A stretch of DNA of 64,000 bases, from NCBI RefSeq assembly GCF_003576645.1, contig NC_044925.1, positions 15,888,581-15,952,580 of the forward strand, read 5' to 3'. Shown here piece after piece: positions 1 through 11,689 of this stretch. Under the pieces are notes generated by a model that saw only the letters and a list, made by a program, of their open reading frames with translations, was not told the origin of the DNA and did not search any database. Made by a program: the position numbers and the translations under genes. The stretch is from Ipomoea triloba. Lineage: Eukaryota > Streptophyta > Magnoliopsida > Solanales > Convolvulaceae. How positions within the stretch are numbered: the stretch's first letter is position 1; each line of letters starts with the position of its first letter.

Positions 1-441
1 AGGTGGAGTAACAAGAAGCGGGGCGAAAAACCTGAGGCTTGAGGCGGGCTTCGTGATCAAAGCTCAAGCGCTCGATATTGTACTAAAAGGGAAGTTTTTA
101 GTGCAATCCTTCCAGGGAGTTTCTGGAAGAAGAGTGGACGTAGGCGGGTTGGCCGAACCACTTAAAAATCTCTCTTGCATTTACTTACTGCTTTTATCTC
201 TCGCTAACCTCTCGATTGCACTGCATATAAACACACTTCTCGAACTAACTCAAACTCGTGCTAACTAAAAGGGGATAACATTTCCGCTGCGCATAAAACT
301 TTGTCTTCACCTCGTGAGGTATCAAACCTAAACATCCTAAGTTCAATACACACGAGAGGTCGAAAAGATTTGCAAAAACTTATACAAGTCTATTCACCCC
401 CCCCCCCTCTAGACTTGTACCCCATCTCCTTGGGACCAACA
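1..441 (+). mobile_element. 3' part of a Sirevirus LTR (second copy of the 51.8-63.4 kb family)
   Basis: This stretch is almost identical to 62957-63394, the end of the 3' LTR of the Sirevirus at 51820-63394, with a few substitutions and a different C-run length near 400. It ends in GGGACCAACA like that copy, so the LTR boundary is at 441. The next base lies within Copia pol coding sequence, so this is the right end of a Sirevirus inserted into another element; the rest lies left of the window. The 71-codon ORF at 53-268 occurs in both LTR copies but has no family resemblance and is not called a gene. Confidence 0.85.
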
Positions 442-443
442 CC

Positions 444-2057
444 AAGTACTACAATGATAAATTTGTGAATTGTACTACATCACATCCGTTGCCCTCTGCT
501 ATCGAACCATCTACGATTTCCCAAGCTCTTCGGGATTCCAGATGGCGTACTGCAATGGATGATGAGTACAATGCTCTCATTCGTAATGATACTTGGGTTC
601 TTGTTCCGAGGAGACATCATGTTACCATTGGCTGTAAATGGGTTTTTTGGGTGAAAAGGAAACCTGATGGTACTATTGATCGATATAAAGCACGGCTAGT
701 TGCTAAAGGTTTTTTGCAGGAACCCGGGCGTGACTATTTTGAAACTTTTAGTCCTGTTATGAAGCCTGTGACTATTCGTCTTGTCCTCACAATTGCCTTG
801 AGTCGCCATTGGCCTTTACAACAGCTTGATGTCAACAACGCTTTCCTTCATGGCACATTGCATGAAGAGGTGTATATGGAGCAGCCACCTGGTTATTTGG
901 ATTCCCAACACCCAACGCATGTTTGTAAGTTAACAAAGGCTTTATATAGCCTAAAACAAGCACAGCGTGCATGGTATATGGAGTTGTCAACTTATTTGTT
1001 GAGCATTGGTTTTCAGAAATCTATAGCAGATACAACTTTATTTATCTATCATTCAGATGGTGTCATTGTGTATTTTTTGGTCTATGTAGATGACATTATT
1101 CTGACACGGAATAATTCTGTCTTTTTGAAACGGTTCACGTCCGCTTTAGCAACCCGTTTCTCCATTCGTGATATGGGGTTCTTGCATCATTTTTTGGGAG
1201 TAGAAGTTGTTCCTGTGGCATCTGGGTTGTTTCTTTCTCAAAGTCAGTATCTTCAAGATGTTTTATTGCGGTTCAACATGGATGGTGCAAAATCGGTGTC
1301 TACACCAATGAGTTCTACTATTTCTTTGCCACCTGCAGATTTGTCAGTTGCTGTTGATGTTACGGGGTTTCGACGACTTATTGGTTTGCTTCAGTATCTA
1401 ACATTCACGCGACCAGAGGTCGCTTTTGCTGTAAATCGCCTCTCTCAATATATGCATGCTCCAGGAGTTGTACACTGGCAGGCTGCAAAACACTTGTTGC
1501 GTTACTTGAAGGGCACTTGTTTTCATGGTCTTCTTCTCCGCCGTGGTTCTTCTCTTGCGATGACTGCATTTTCTGATTCTGATTGGGGTGGTATCCGGGA
1601 TGATGGCCGCTCTACTACATCCTATGTTATTTATTGTGGTTTGAATATAGTTTCTTGGAAATCAGCTCGACAGAAAATTGTGTTTCAGTCTTCCACAGAG
1701 GCGGAGTATCGTGCTTTAGCGCATGCCACTGCGGAGCTTCTGTGGATAAAAAATTTGATGTGTGAGTTGGGTATTCAGCCTAAACAGCCACTTACTCTCT
1801 TCTGTGATAATTTGGGAGCTACGCACGTTTGTCGCAATCCTGTCTTTCATTCTCGCATGAAGCACTTGGCTTTGGACTATTTTTTTGTGCGTGAGAAGAT
1901 GGCGGATGGCACTCTGTCAGTTCGTCATATTCCATCCAGATATCAAATTGCTGATGTTCTTACCAAACCGTTGGGACGTGCCTCCTTTTTATACTTTCGG
2001 TCCAAGATTGGCGTTTCCGATGGATCCTCAATCTTGCGGGGGCGTATTAAAGCCTAG
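444..2057 (+). pseudogene. Ty1/Copia pol fragment: reverse transcriptase and RNase H (Ale-like)
   Basis: The reading frame is open from 444, although the first start-like codon is a GTG at 465, so the true start is upstream and lost. Visible in order are the RT core with [21 protein letters not shown] and [13 protein letters not shown], the catalytic YVDD near residue 208 ([10 protein letters not shown]), and the Copia RNase H with SDSDWGG and SSTEAEYRALA. The normally conserved LKQAPRAWY is changed to LKQAQRAWY. Gag, protease and integrase are absent because a Sirevirus LTR interrupts the frame just before the KYY codons. The protein resembles the C-terminal third of the intact element at 45.8-50.8 kb but is clearly diverged from it. 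It is a dead half-element. Confidence 0.9.
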
Positions 2058-2221
2058 TTCTCATCCTTGTTTGTATTTTAGCAACTATTCTCTCTCAGTT
2101 TGTTTACCTGTAGAATAGGTTGTAGTTTGTTTAAACTTCCTCCTGCTTTCTCTCTCAGACAGTGCATATATAAACTGATGTAATCTCTTTCTTTATTCAT
2201 TGAAATATACATTCCTTTACA
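2045..2221 (+). repeat. Probable 3' LTR of the Ale-like Copia fragment
   Basis: The polypurine tract CTTGCGGGGGCG (2033-2044) matches the one before the 3' LTR of the 45.8-50.8 kb element, and the last pol codons run into the LTR in the same way. The predicted LTR begins at 2045 and ends with TTTACA at 2221, 177 bp, the same length as the LTRs of that element. The first bases are TA rather than TG, and no partner LTR is in the window, so the ends are inferred. Confidence 0.6.
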
Positions 2222-3037
2222 CTGCCTTCCTTCTTCTTAAAGGTTCGTGCCTCTGCTTCTTTTATACATTAGTGTTCTTGTGTCCCTCCTATTATTTATT
2301 GTGACTAAGCAATTTGTTGAAAGGATGATGCAGATGACTAAGAATAAAATGGTTATGTAGGTTGCACACTGGCGTGACTATGTATGTCACTACTTTGTAT
2401 TTTCCTGGGGTAGCAATTTTAAGAGTTTACGTGAATTTTGGCTTAGAGGGTAAGTTTAATGTTCACTAAAATTATTTATTTGTCCCAGAGTTATATGAAT
2501 ATTTATTATTAATAGTTGCAAGATTATTATTCACCGAAATTTTATTACCCAAAATTAATAATTTCTTTAAGTTGTTTATGTGTAAAATAATTTATAATGC
2601 CTTAATAATATTTTAGTAAGTGTAAATATCTAATTTATGTGATATTTGGAATTTTAGTTATTGAAATGATTAGAATTTTAAGGGTTCACGTGAATTTTGG
2701 TTTGAGGGTAAATTTAATGTTCACTAAAATGATTTATTTGTTCTAAAGTCATATGAATATTTATTCGTAATATTTGCAAGATTATTCTTAACCAAAATTT
2801 TATTACCCAAAATTAATAATTTCTTTAAGTGTTTATGTGTAAAATAATTTATAATGCCTTAATAATATTTTATTAGTAAGTGTAAATATTTAATTGATGT
2901 GATTTTTGGAATAATGTGCGTACATATTATTTATACTTATAATTATGATAATTATTGAAATTATAGTATTTGTTGAAAATGGAATATTTGTTGAAATTAT
3001 GATAATTGGTGATTTTAGTATATCATTGAAATCTATA
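2222..3037. repeat. AT-rich spacer with a ~259-bp direct repeat
   Basis: There is no coding sequence. A segment starting near 2422 (TTACGTGAATTTTGG, then TTCACTAAAAT, then TTACCCAAAATTAATAA) is repeated from about 2680 to 2915 with scattered substitutions, an offset of 259 bp. The remainder is low-complexity A+T. Confidence 0.6.
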
Positions 3038-3189
3038 TCTATATATATATAATAATAGAAGTGCCTAGCCAAGTTTCCCCCCCAAAACTTAGGGCTATTT
3101 TTGTAATATTAACCGTTGGACAAAAATGTCATTTTACAAGTATTTGCACCTATAAATACATCTATCTAACTATGTTTAGGATCTTAATT

Positions 3190-3490
3190 CCTCCTTTCTA
3201 ATTTCTCATGAGTCACCTCCTAAGCAATATTTTTCTTCTCCAGATCAATCTTCATCTTCTCTATTTGCAGATGGCCTTGAACTTCTAAACAATCTTCATC
3301 TTTTCAGCACTGATCGCACAAATCCCTCTAAGAGTATTCATCTTCTCCCGTGCAATCTTCATCTTCTCCATTTGTAGATGACATTGAACTTCAAAGCAAT
3401 CTTCATCATCTCAGCACTTATTGCACAAATCATTCCAAGTAATATTCAAAGTAATCTTCATCTTCTCAACACGTACTGATCGCACAAATC
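3190..3490. repeat. Degenerate ~115-bp direct repeats inside the Helitron candidate
   Basis: CAATCTTCATCTTCTC is repeated at about 3248, 3290 and 3354, and as CAATCTTCATC variants to 3465. Each is followed by GCAGATG/GTAGATG-GCCTTGAACTT-like and GCACTGATCGCACAAAT-like text. No coding sense was found. Confidence 0.5.
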
Positions 3491-3634
3491 CATAACTATT
3501 CTTCAACAGCACGAAAAACAACACAATATTGTTATTGAAAACAAAACTATTTCAGCGGTTTTGATGAATCACAACATAATTGTCAGACTTAAGATTACTA
3601 CACTAACAATTATATTTATTAGGACATATTACTA

Positions 3635-4105
3635 TACCTATATTACTATTTTCTTAATTTAACGAATTAATTGAATATATTTAAATATAATTAAGAAATG
3701 ATTATTTTGCTTATTAAAGAATTAATTGAATATATTTTAAAATGATTGAATCCTGGCAAATAAATTTAAAAAAAATCATACAATTATTAAATTAATTGTA
3801 ATTAACTGTAATTATAATAATGATTATTATTCTAAATAAGTTAATAATTATACATATTACTATATAGATATTACTATTTTCTTAATTTAACGAATTAATT
3901 GAATATATTTAAATATAATTAAGAAATGATTATTTTGCTTATTAAAGAATTAATTGAATATATTTTAAAATGATTGAATCCTGGCAAATAAATTTAAAAA
4001 AAATCATACAATTATTAAATTAATTGTAATTAACTGTAATTATAATAATGATTATTATTCTAAATAAGTTAATAATTATACATATTACTATACATATATT
4101 ACTAT

Positions 4106-4190
<85 letters not shown>

Positions 4191-4610
4191 NNNNNNNNNN
4201 NNNNNNNNNNNNNNNNNNNNNNNNNNNNNNNNNNNNNNNNNNNNNNNNNNNNNNNNNNNNNNNNNNNNNNNNNNNNNNNNNNNNNNNNNNNNNAGAAATT
4301 AACAAATTAATTGTAATAAAGCTAATTATGGTTCAGACTTCATATTAGTACACAAATAATTATAATTATTATTCTAATTAAACTAATAATGATACATATT
4401 ACTATATAGATATTACTATTTTCTAAAATTAAGAAATTAATTGAATAGATTTAAATATAATTAAGGAATTGTTGCTAATTAAGGAATTAATTGAATAGAT
4501 TTTAATACAAACGAATCTTGCTTGTATGGCAAAGAAATTTAAAAAAAAATCCACACAATTAATTAATTAATTTTAATTGCAATTATTATTGTTATTATTA
4601 TTCTAATTAA
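3635..4610. repeat. ~228-bp AT-rich tandem repeat, three copies, interrupted by an assembly gap
   Basis: The block beginning TATTACTATTTTCTTAATTT at 3641 recurs at 3869 (offset 228), nearly identical through CTGGCAAATAAATTT and AATTGTAATTAACTG. A third, more diverged copy lies at about 4390-4600, beyond the TA microsatellite and the run of Ns. No gene is present. Confidence 0.7.
4129..4293. repeat. (TA)n microsatellite and 104-base assembly gap
   Basis: A CATA-then-TA simple repeat runs to 4189, followed by unknown bases at 4190-4293. ORFs called across it are pure low-complexity translations. Confidence 0.95.
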
Positions 4611-4613
4611 GGA

Positions 4614-6630
4614 ATTAAGAAATTAATTGTATAAATTAAATGTAATTAAGGAATTATTATTTTTCTAATTATGGAATTGACTGAATAGATTTTAATATGA
4701 TTGACTAATAATTATTTTGTTAATTAAATTAATAATTAGAAAAATTAATATACAGATATTATATATGGTAATTAATTCAATAATTACACAAATTACTATA
4801 CATATATTACTTATTAAACCAAATTTTCACCTTTTATTTGGTTGATTTTTATATTTTTCCTAATATACTTTTTATCTAATCAATTTCAATACTACTATAT
4901 AAATCATGCATTTAAAGAATTATATAACCTTATCAATTCCACATCTTCCGATTCATCTCACTATTTTAGCCACATAATAAAAAAAATACATTTTGTATTT
5001 TTGTTAACAAAAATCTGCAAATCATAAGACGACATACGTTACATGCATATGAAGGAAGTTAATGAAGTTTATAAACAAATCCAAATCGTCTGATGCTGAA
5101 TATATATGCATATATAGTCCTCTTTGCTGATTGTCTCTCTTTCAATCTTGTGTCATCTATAATTTCAATCTTTATCCTAAATCTATTGCATACAAAAAAG
5201 GGAAATAAAACTATTGATCTAATTGAAAAAGGTGAATTGCATACAAAATAAGACAAATTGAATGCTAATATAAAGGCAAATTACATTAAAAAAGGCAAAT
5301 TGCTTGCAAATTATTCTGATACATATGTCTTCTAATCAATTAGCAAATTTTTAAAGTTTTCCAAATAAACTATTCCAGTACCACTATATAAATCATGTAA
5401 CAAATTTCACATTTTCCATTCCATCTTACCACTTTAGCCTCATTACACAAAAAAAATCTACATATAATGGTCCTTATTTTTGTTTTACTAAAGAAGATAA
5501 ATGCCTACAATACTGTGTGAGCAATAAAAGTACAACTGATTCGTCTTTATGAAATAAAAAACAATCGAGTAGCAACCTTAGAATCTGTGCTCGAAGATGT
5601 GGAGGTATATTGGAAGTTTTTTGTTTATATTGTTTATATTTGTTTATTTAAATTTGTTTATGTTGTTTATTTATATTTGCTTAATTTATTTTTTGTTTCA
5701 CGGCTAACCACGGTTGTTTTACTAATTCTTATTATTATGATTTATTATTTCGCGCTAATCACTACTGTTTTTTGATTGGTTTATTTGTTTTTTTTTTTTA
5801 ATTTTGTATATTATTGATACATTAATACAGAGTATTATGCTTTATTTGGATTAAAAAAATGTGAAATATATTATATTGAATGATTTGATATATTATTTTG
5901 TGTGGTGCGTTTTTAGAATATTCTTAGCTTAGCACTTCAAGATTGTGTTTCCACACAATGTTGCATTTTTTGTAGTATATTTTGCTTGTGTTGACATTGT
6001 GTATGATCAGGTTGTACTTTGCTTTGGCAGTTTTTGAGAGAGTTTACTATGCCATGCTAATCACATCCCAACGAATTTGTTGAAATCTCTATATTTGAAT
6101 CTCTTATTGAAGAAATGGGATAAAGTTACCGGTTTATTGGTTATTATGAATTAATAAATCTCACTCTACACAAGCTTTAGTCATTCATCATTAAAATAAA
6201 CAAACACGTCCACCATGGACGTTGGCATACCTTAGGAGGGTAAAAGACTAAAAGTGATGTGGTTCTCAACATTTGAACAAAAATTAAACTCTCAACAGTA
6301 TGCTACAATCGGTTTTAAAAATCAACTTGAAAATTGAATAATAGATTATAAAATCTCGCGAGACCATTNAAAAAAAAAAAAAAAAAAACCTGTAATCTTT
6401 TAAATTTTGGTTTATTATTTTTTTTTTAAAAATTATATATCATTGATACATTAATACCGACTATTATGTTTTATTTGGATTAAAAAAAATATGAAATATA
6501 TTATATTGAATTGAATGATTTGATTAAGTAGTTAGCTGCATTGTTCTTGGAGTGACGATAAATTATTTATATAGTTTGGCACTAAAGTAGATGAACGTAC
6601 ACTATGTCACTATGGAACTGATTTAAGTGC
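4614..6630. other. Gene-free AT-rich DNA
   Basis: No ORF here has plausible protein composition. A ~110-bp segment (ATTGATACATTAATAC, then TTTATTTGGATTAAAA, then ATATATTATATTGAAT) occurs twice, at about 5780-5887 and 6412-6527. A single N at 6369 followed by a poly-A run marks an assembly join. Confidence 0.6.
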
Positions 6631-6945
6631 ACAAGTAATTGCGAGCTACCAAGAGTTTGGTTATATCAGACCACAAGTAATTGCGAGCTACCAAGAGTTT
6701 GGTTATATCAGACCAGAGTTTTTTGTATTTTTAGTCCCGTTTGGTTATATCAGACCAGAGTTTTTTGTATTTTTAGTCCCACGAGGTTATATCAGACCAG
6801 AGTTTTTTGTATTTTTAGTCCCACGACTATAGTGACACTAAGAGTTTTTTGTATTTTTAGTCCCACGACTATAGTGACACTATTAGAATTGATTCACGAC
6901 TTTCCCACGACTATAGTGACACTATTAGAATTGATTCACGACTTT
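6631..6945. repeat. Staircase of five exact 42-bp tandem duplications
   Basis: Units at 6631-6672, 6697-6738, 6743-6784, 6799-6840 and 6862-6903 are each followed immediately by an exact copy. Each unit starts inside the previous copy. The length is 42 bases every time although the sequences differ, so this is not an ordinary satellite. It looks like unmerged contig overlaps (see findings). Confidence 0.9.
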
Positions 6946-7412
6946 TAAACTTTGTAATTTCAGTCCACGACTATTGTTTCTTTTGCAAAAATGGTCCTTC
7001 TGGTAGTTTTTTTCGCCGGAAAAAAATTCCGGCGAATTTTTCGGTCAATTTTTCGTCGGAAAAAAATTGTGCATATTTTTTGTCATTTTTTGGCCGAATT
7101 TTTATCCCCTTTCAAGCATGGTTAAATGGCCATTTACAGGTTTAAAAAAATTTTCTCTTTCAAGCAAGAAAACATTGATTGGCATCTTCAACACGCCATC
7201 CATTTTTTTAAAAAAAAAAAAACTAATTCATTTCTAAAAAGTATGTGATCATGTCAGACTAGACTCTAAAATCATTTTGATTTTGGTAAACTAATTAAAA
7301 TTAAAACTAATTAATTTCTAAAAAGATATGTAGCAAATTTAATCATTTAGAAATTAATTCTAATAGCGCCACTACCGTCGTAGGACTAAAAATGCAAAAA
7401 ACTCTATCAGAC
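6700..7412. mobile_element. TIR element (MITE-like)
   Basis: The sequence ATCAGACCAGAGTTTTTTG with TATTTTTAGTCCCACGACTA after it, on the left, is the inverted complement (about 80% over 60 bp) of 7350-7412 on the right, through TAGTGACACTATTAGAATT. The interior has CGCCGGAAAAAAATTCCGGCG-like palindromes near 7010-7065. The left end is blurred by the 42-bp duplications. No transposase is present. Confidence 0.55.
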
Positions 7413-7453
7413 CACAATGTATAGGTTATATATATAATAACAGAAGTGGCTGG

Positions 7454-7456
<3 letters not shown>

Positions 7457-7503
<47 letters not shown>
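7457..7503. repeat. (TA)n microsatellite
   Basis: Pure alternating TA. Confidence 0.9.
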
Positions 7504-7504
<1 letters not shown>

Positions 7505-8079
7505 CATTTATATTTAAAGTATTAAAGTATAATTGTACAATATTAATTTAATTATCTAATAATTATTACAGTAATTAAAAAATTGATTGTATGTATATTA
7601 ATATAATTGACTAATAATTATTATGATAAATAAGTTAATAATTATAATAATAATTGTATAATTACAATTAAACATGGGTCGTTCAAATTTTTTTACTAAT
7701 ACAAAAATTAAAATTTGCATCTTTTTTAAATATAATTTTCTTAGTTATTATTCATATTGTTGGAATCATAATATATATGAAATACACTTAGGAATAAATG
7801 AAATTAATTATGTAAGTTTTTTCTATAAATTTATCTAAATGTGTACATGATTAATTAGAGACTATATTAATTATACAAAATTTAAATTTAAATTTTATAT
7901 GCTATGAAAATAGATACTTAACCAAATATATGGAATTACAAATATATTATTATATTGTACATTTTAAAATATTTATATTTTTCAAATTTTCTATTTAAAT
8001 TTATAGTAACATAAATTTTGTCCGTGCATCGCACGGGTAAAACACTAGTTTTGATAATGGGTGAAGTTATTATACTTAT

Positions 8080-9346
8080 ACTAGTAAACTACCCGTGCAA
8101 TGCACGGATTAATTTTTATATTATAATTTTTATACTTAAATTAAAGGTGAAGATATAAATAATTATAATATTTGAGAGTGTATGTTTATTTGATTATAAA
8201 GATTAATGCAAAAGTATCAATAATATATGACTCATTTAATTGCATTTATTTTAAAAAATTTGCTATATAATATGATTTATGTAACTTATATGACCATTTT
8301 ATGGATTAAAAGTTCTTTTTCAATGTGGAGACCATTTTGTGGCTCTTATTTTTATTATTCACCCCTATATATACACTATCTACCTTATTAGCAAACATAC
8401 CGGATTTGTTTAATACAATATAAAGGATTTGACTTTGTAAAATATTTAATAGTATTTATAATGGTTTATAATATTTTCTATATGGAAAGAACATCCTAAA
8501 ATTATTGATAAAACATAAAATACACATGTGGTATATATACTTATAGAAAATTACTCGTGCGATGCACGAATAAACTTTATATATATATAGGCCGCCCCTT
8601 AACGTGCGGTCAGTGCGGCCTCACCACTATATAGAAATCTGTCCAAATGTGGCCACGCCTTCCTGTGCGATCGGTGCGATTCACACCACTCAATGTTAGA
8701 AAAACACACCACAATGAAAATACAGAAAAACTCCAAAAAAACACACCACACACCCAAAATAATGCACCATAATTTCCCTGTCCCTAATGGTGCATTTGCT
8801 AACACTGTGTGGTGTATATTTGCATGCCTAACGGTGTATTTTTTGGTGATGCGTACCTAATGATGCATATTTGTGCAGTGCATTTTCTAACATTGAGTGG
8901 TATATATTTGTATACATAGTGGTGAGGTTGCATTGACCGCACGTTAAGGGGCGGCCACACCTGATTATGACACTATATATATATATATATATATATAATT
9001 GATGATGAAATTATAAACAATTCTAATATTTGAAAGTGTACATTTATTTAAAATTATAAGATTTGTGTATTAGTGTTGGAATTGATTACTTAAAATTTAT
9101 ATTAGGAAAAGTCTAAACAAAAATTAGAAGGAAGAGCATGGCTAATTGATACTATTTTAAATAACAAAAATAAATTATAATGAAAGGAATCTCTATGTTG
9201 GCTAAGCTCTATCATAATAATAATAATTACAATCAATAATTAATATTATTCTATCATAATAATAATAATTACCATATTACTAAAATACCCCTACTTTTGG
9301 GCGGGAAAACTTTAGAGGAGGATAATGCTTTTATATATAGTATAGA
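8080..9346 (-). mobile_element. Helitron candidate, reverse orientation
   Basis: On the minus strand the 3' end is the hairpin CCGTGCATTGCACGG followed by GTAGTTTA and CTAGT, ending at plus position 8080. The minus-strand 5' end TCTATACTATATATAAAAGC lies at 9346. A second copy of that 5' end with about 70 bp of flank ends at 9424, suggesting tandem or nested insertion. A diverged hairpin (CTCGTGCGATGCACGA) at about 8554-8569 may be another 3' end. No Rep/helicase coding sequence is visible. A MITE sits inside (8590-8960). Confidence 0.5.
8590..8960. mobile_element. MITE with long TIRs (family A, copy 1)
   Basis: GGCCGCCCCTTAACGTGCGG at 8590 is matched in inverse at about 8935-8958, and the similarity extends inward through TCACCAC. 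A second TIR-like start, TGTGGCCACGCC-TTCCTGTGCG, lies at about 8650. The interior (AAACACACCAC, TGCACCATAATTTCCCTGTC, GTGTATATTTGCAT) is shared with the copy at 20424-20633. It has no coding capacity. Confidence 0.75.
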
Positions 9347-9424
9347 TTACCATATTACTAAAATACCCCTACGTTTGGGCGAGAAAACTTTTGAGGAGGA
9401 TATTGCTTTTATATATAGTATAGA

Positions 9425-10040
9425 TTTGAAAATAAGTTATTATACGTATTGAAATTATGTTTATTAGTGAATTTAATATATTTATTGGAGTTTTAATAAT
9501 TAGTGAATGTATTATACTTATTGAAAGTATAATGAATAATGGATTTATTGTATTTATTGAAATTTCGATATTGGGTTAATGAATTATATTTATTAAAATT
9601 TTGATATTTGGTGAATGTATTATGTATTATTAAACAAATGCATGTATTATGCATAAGTTTCAATATTTTTAGTTTTATTATATACATTTTAACTGAATAT
9701 ATTGATATTATTTCATTTGTCCCATTTGAATTTAAAATATTGAAAGTGGTAGCTGAATATTGTGTTGGGCATGTGAAGGAGAATTGGGTATAGCTACAAG
9801 ACAAAAGTTTTATTAGGAGGACTCTAAGTGGTGGCTTTTTCATCAAAATTGGAATGGATTAAAGACAATTTTTAGTGGGAGGAGTGCTAAAGAAGACGCC
9901 TTTTTTGTGTGCTTCTGGTAGGAGACGTGAAGGCTTTGTCCTAATCTATGTACGAAACTCTAACGTCTGGATTTTAAAATTGGAAATTATGGACGGCATG
10001 GCTGATTAGAATTGGGCTCTAAGGATTTTGGTCTTTGATT
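9425..10040. other. Gene-free AT-rich stretch
   Basis: Degenerate repeats of TTATTGAAATT / GGTGAATGTATTAT occur at 9430-9640. ORFs on both strands here are low-complexity. No family match was recognised. Confidence 0.5.
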
Positions 10041-10044
10041 AAGA

Positions 10045-10435
10045 CACAGTACTTATACCGTGGACCATGGGTTATGATTGATACTGCAGTTGTGTTTAAA
10101 GGATATTGTAGTTGTGTTGAAAGGATATTGCAGTTATGTTGAAAAGGAACTGCAATTGTGCGGAACAGAGGCCGTGTCATTCATCTGGAACAGAGGCCGT
10201 GTCATTCATCTGGAACTGCAGTTGTGTTGAACGGATACTGCAGTTGTGTTGAAAAGATACTGCAGCTGTGTTGAACGGATACTGCAGTTGTGTGGAACGG
10301 ATGAACGGCCTCTGTTTCGTGCAACTGCAGTTTCCTTTCAACACAACTGCAGTATCTTTTCAACACAACTGCAGTATCCGTTCAACACAACTGCAGTATC
10401 AGTTATAATCATGGTCCACGATATAATTTGCCTAT
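10045..10435. mobile_element. MITE with PstI-rich internal subrepeats (GGACCATGGTCC-related family)
   Basis: The left terminus (ATACCGTGGACCATGG, then GATACTGCAGTTGTG) is inverted at the right (CACAACTGCAGTATC, then CATGGTCCACGATATAA), giving TIRs of about 50 bp. The interior is a run of TGTGTTGAACGGATACTGCAG-type subrepeats pointing inward from both ends, plus an exact 25-bp tandem copy of GGAACAGAGGCCGTGTCATT. No ORF of substance. Confidence 0.7.
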
Positions 10436-10799
10436 TAAGACATTTATGGGTTGACTAATAGTTAGACTAAATTAAATAGCTTTTTAAGCTGTGTATACTG
10501 ATTTTGCAATGTGTTTGTGGGCTGGAATTTACCAGTATGCATTGGGCCTTAAGACTTAATCTTTGCTGTTCTCAGAAATATGCATTCTTAACTTTAGAAA
10601 TTAACTTAAAATATATATATATTAATATATATATGTATATGTATATATATGTATATGTAATAAATCAACTCACAAATATAATGCTGCCTCTAATATGAAC
10701 CTAATATTGCTCACATGAGTTTCTTTGAAGTGGTGTCAGGGTGAGTGTGTTAGGGAACCAATGTGTTTATGTATGTGTTTTATTTTATCATATAATAAT

Positions 10800-10859
10800 T
10801 ATTAAAATTAACATATATTATCATTGGGCATTCGCTCAAAGCGCGTGCCGGCGACTAGT
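10800..10859 (+). mobile_element. Possible Helitron 3' terminus
   Basis: GCGCGTGCCGGCGA followed by CTAGT and A resembles a Helitron 3' end, with a short GC-rich foldable block before CTAGT. No matching 5' end was assigned. Confidence 0.3.
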
Positions 10860-11072
10860 ATATATATAAAGATCATAACGAAAATTAATACAAAAAATTA
10901 ATTATTATTTGCAGTGGTTCTTTGTTGCTTATCACAACGGATTTTCGCTGATTTTCAATCAAATCCAATCACACAATATTTTATGTCTTTGATTATTATA
11001 TTGCTTTTGGAGCCAAAATCCTCATTCAAATACCCAATTCTAATGATTCCACATTGCCCAGGCTGCCAGGCA

Positions 11073-11655
11073 GGGCAAATTATACCGTGCACCACGGTGC
11101 ACATAGTAAGGTGCACCACGTATGTAAACGACATCGTTTTGAACATTGTAAACTAACTGTCTATTTTTTTGGAAATCATGTTTCCCGTTTCGGCCGATCT
11201 CTGTATTTAAGTTAATATTCTGTGTATTTTAGGTAATCGTTCTGTGTATTCCAGGCAATCATTCCGTGTATTCTAGGCAACCGTTCTGTGTATTCATGTT
11301 AGTAACACATGTTGTGATGTGTTTGTGCATTCGAATGTTTAGGAGGATGAGTTCTGTGTATTTTGTGTCAATACTCTGTGTATTCATGTTATTAACACAG
11401 GCTGTGATGTGTTTGTCCATTCGAATGTTAGGAGGATAAGTTCTGTGTATTTTGTGTCAATATTCTGTATATTCTGGGCAAACATTCTGTTTATTCTAGG
11501 CAAACGTTATGTGTATTCTAGATAATGATTATGTGTATTATAGATAATGAATTCTCTGGAGTCATTCGCGTCCGCGTCCACTAACATCGAAACGACGTCG
11601 TTTTGGACCAGGGTGCACATTACTACGTGCACCGTGGTCCACGATATAACGATTG
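11073..11655. mobile_element. MITE with GTGCACC/GTGGTCC termini
   Basis: The left end, GGGCAAATTATACCGTGCAC and on to AAACGACATCGTTTT, is the inverse of the right end, AAACGACGTCGTTTT to CACGATATAACGATTG (about 65 bp of TIR). The interior holds about ten degenerate copies of TTCTGTGTATTCTAGGCAA. It belongs with the neighbouring GGACCATGGTCC elements by its termini (GGGCAAATTAT, then CACGATATAA). No transposase. Confidence 0.75.
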
Positions 11656-11689
11656 TGAATTGTTTTGTTGGGCCTGGACCGGGCCAATT

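Larger units (their letters stand above)
3038..8049 (+). mobile_element. Helitron candidate, forward orientation
   Basis: The right end has the Helitron 3' signature: a short GC-rich hairpin (CCGTGCATCGCACGG, 8022-8036), a few bases, then CTAGT ending at 8049, followed by T. The left end, TCTATATATATAATAATAG with GAAGTG after it, resembles common plant Helitron 5' ends and is preceded by A. The 5-kb interior is AT-rich and carries no Rep/helicase ORF, so it would be non-autonomous. A similar 5'-like sequence occurs at 7428-7450, so the true element might be the short right part alone, or nested copies. The left boundary is the weak point. Confidence 0.45.

Noticed and set aside
53..268. 71-codon ORF also present at 63009-63224
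   Set aside because: It is inside the Sirevirus LTR; occurrence in both LTR copies is simple repetition of the LTR.
4048..4305. ORFs across the TA microsatellite and N gap
   Set aside because: Pure IY-dipeptide translation and unknown residues.
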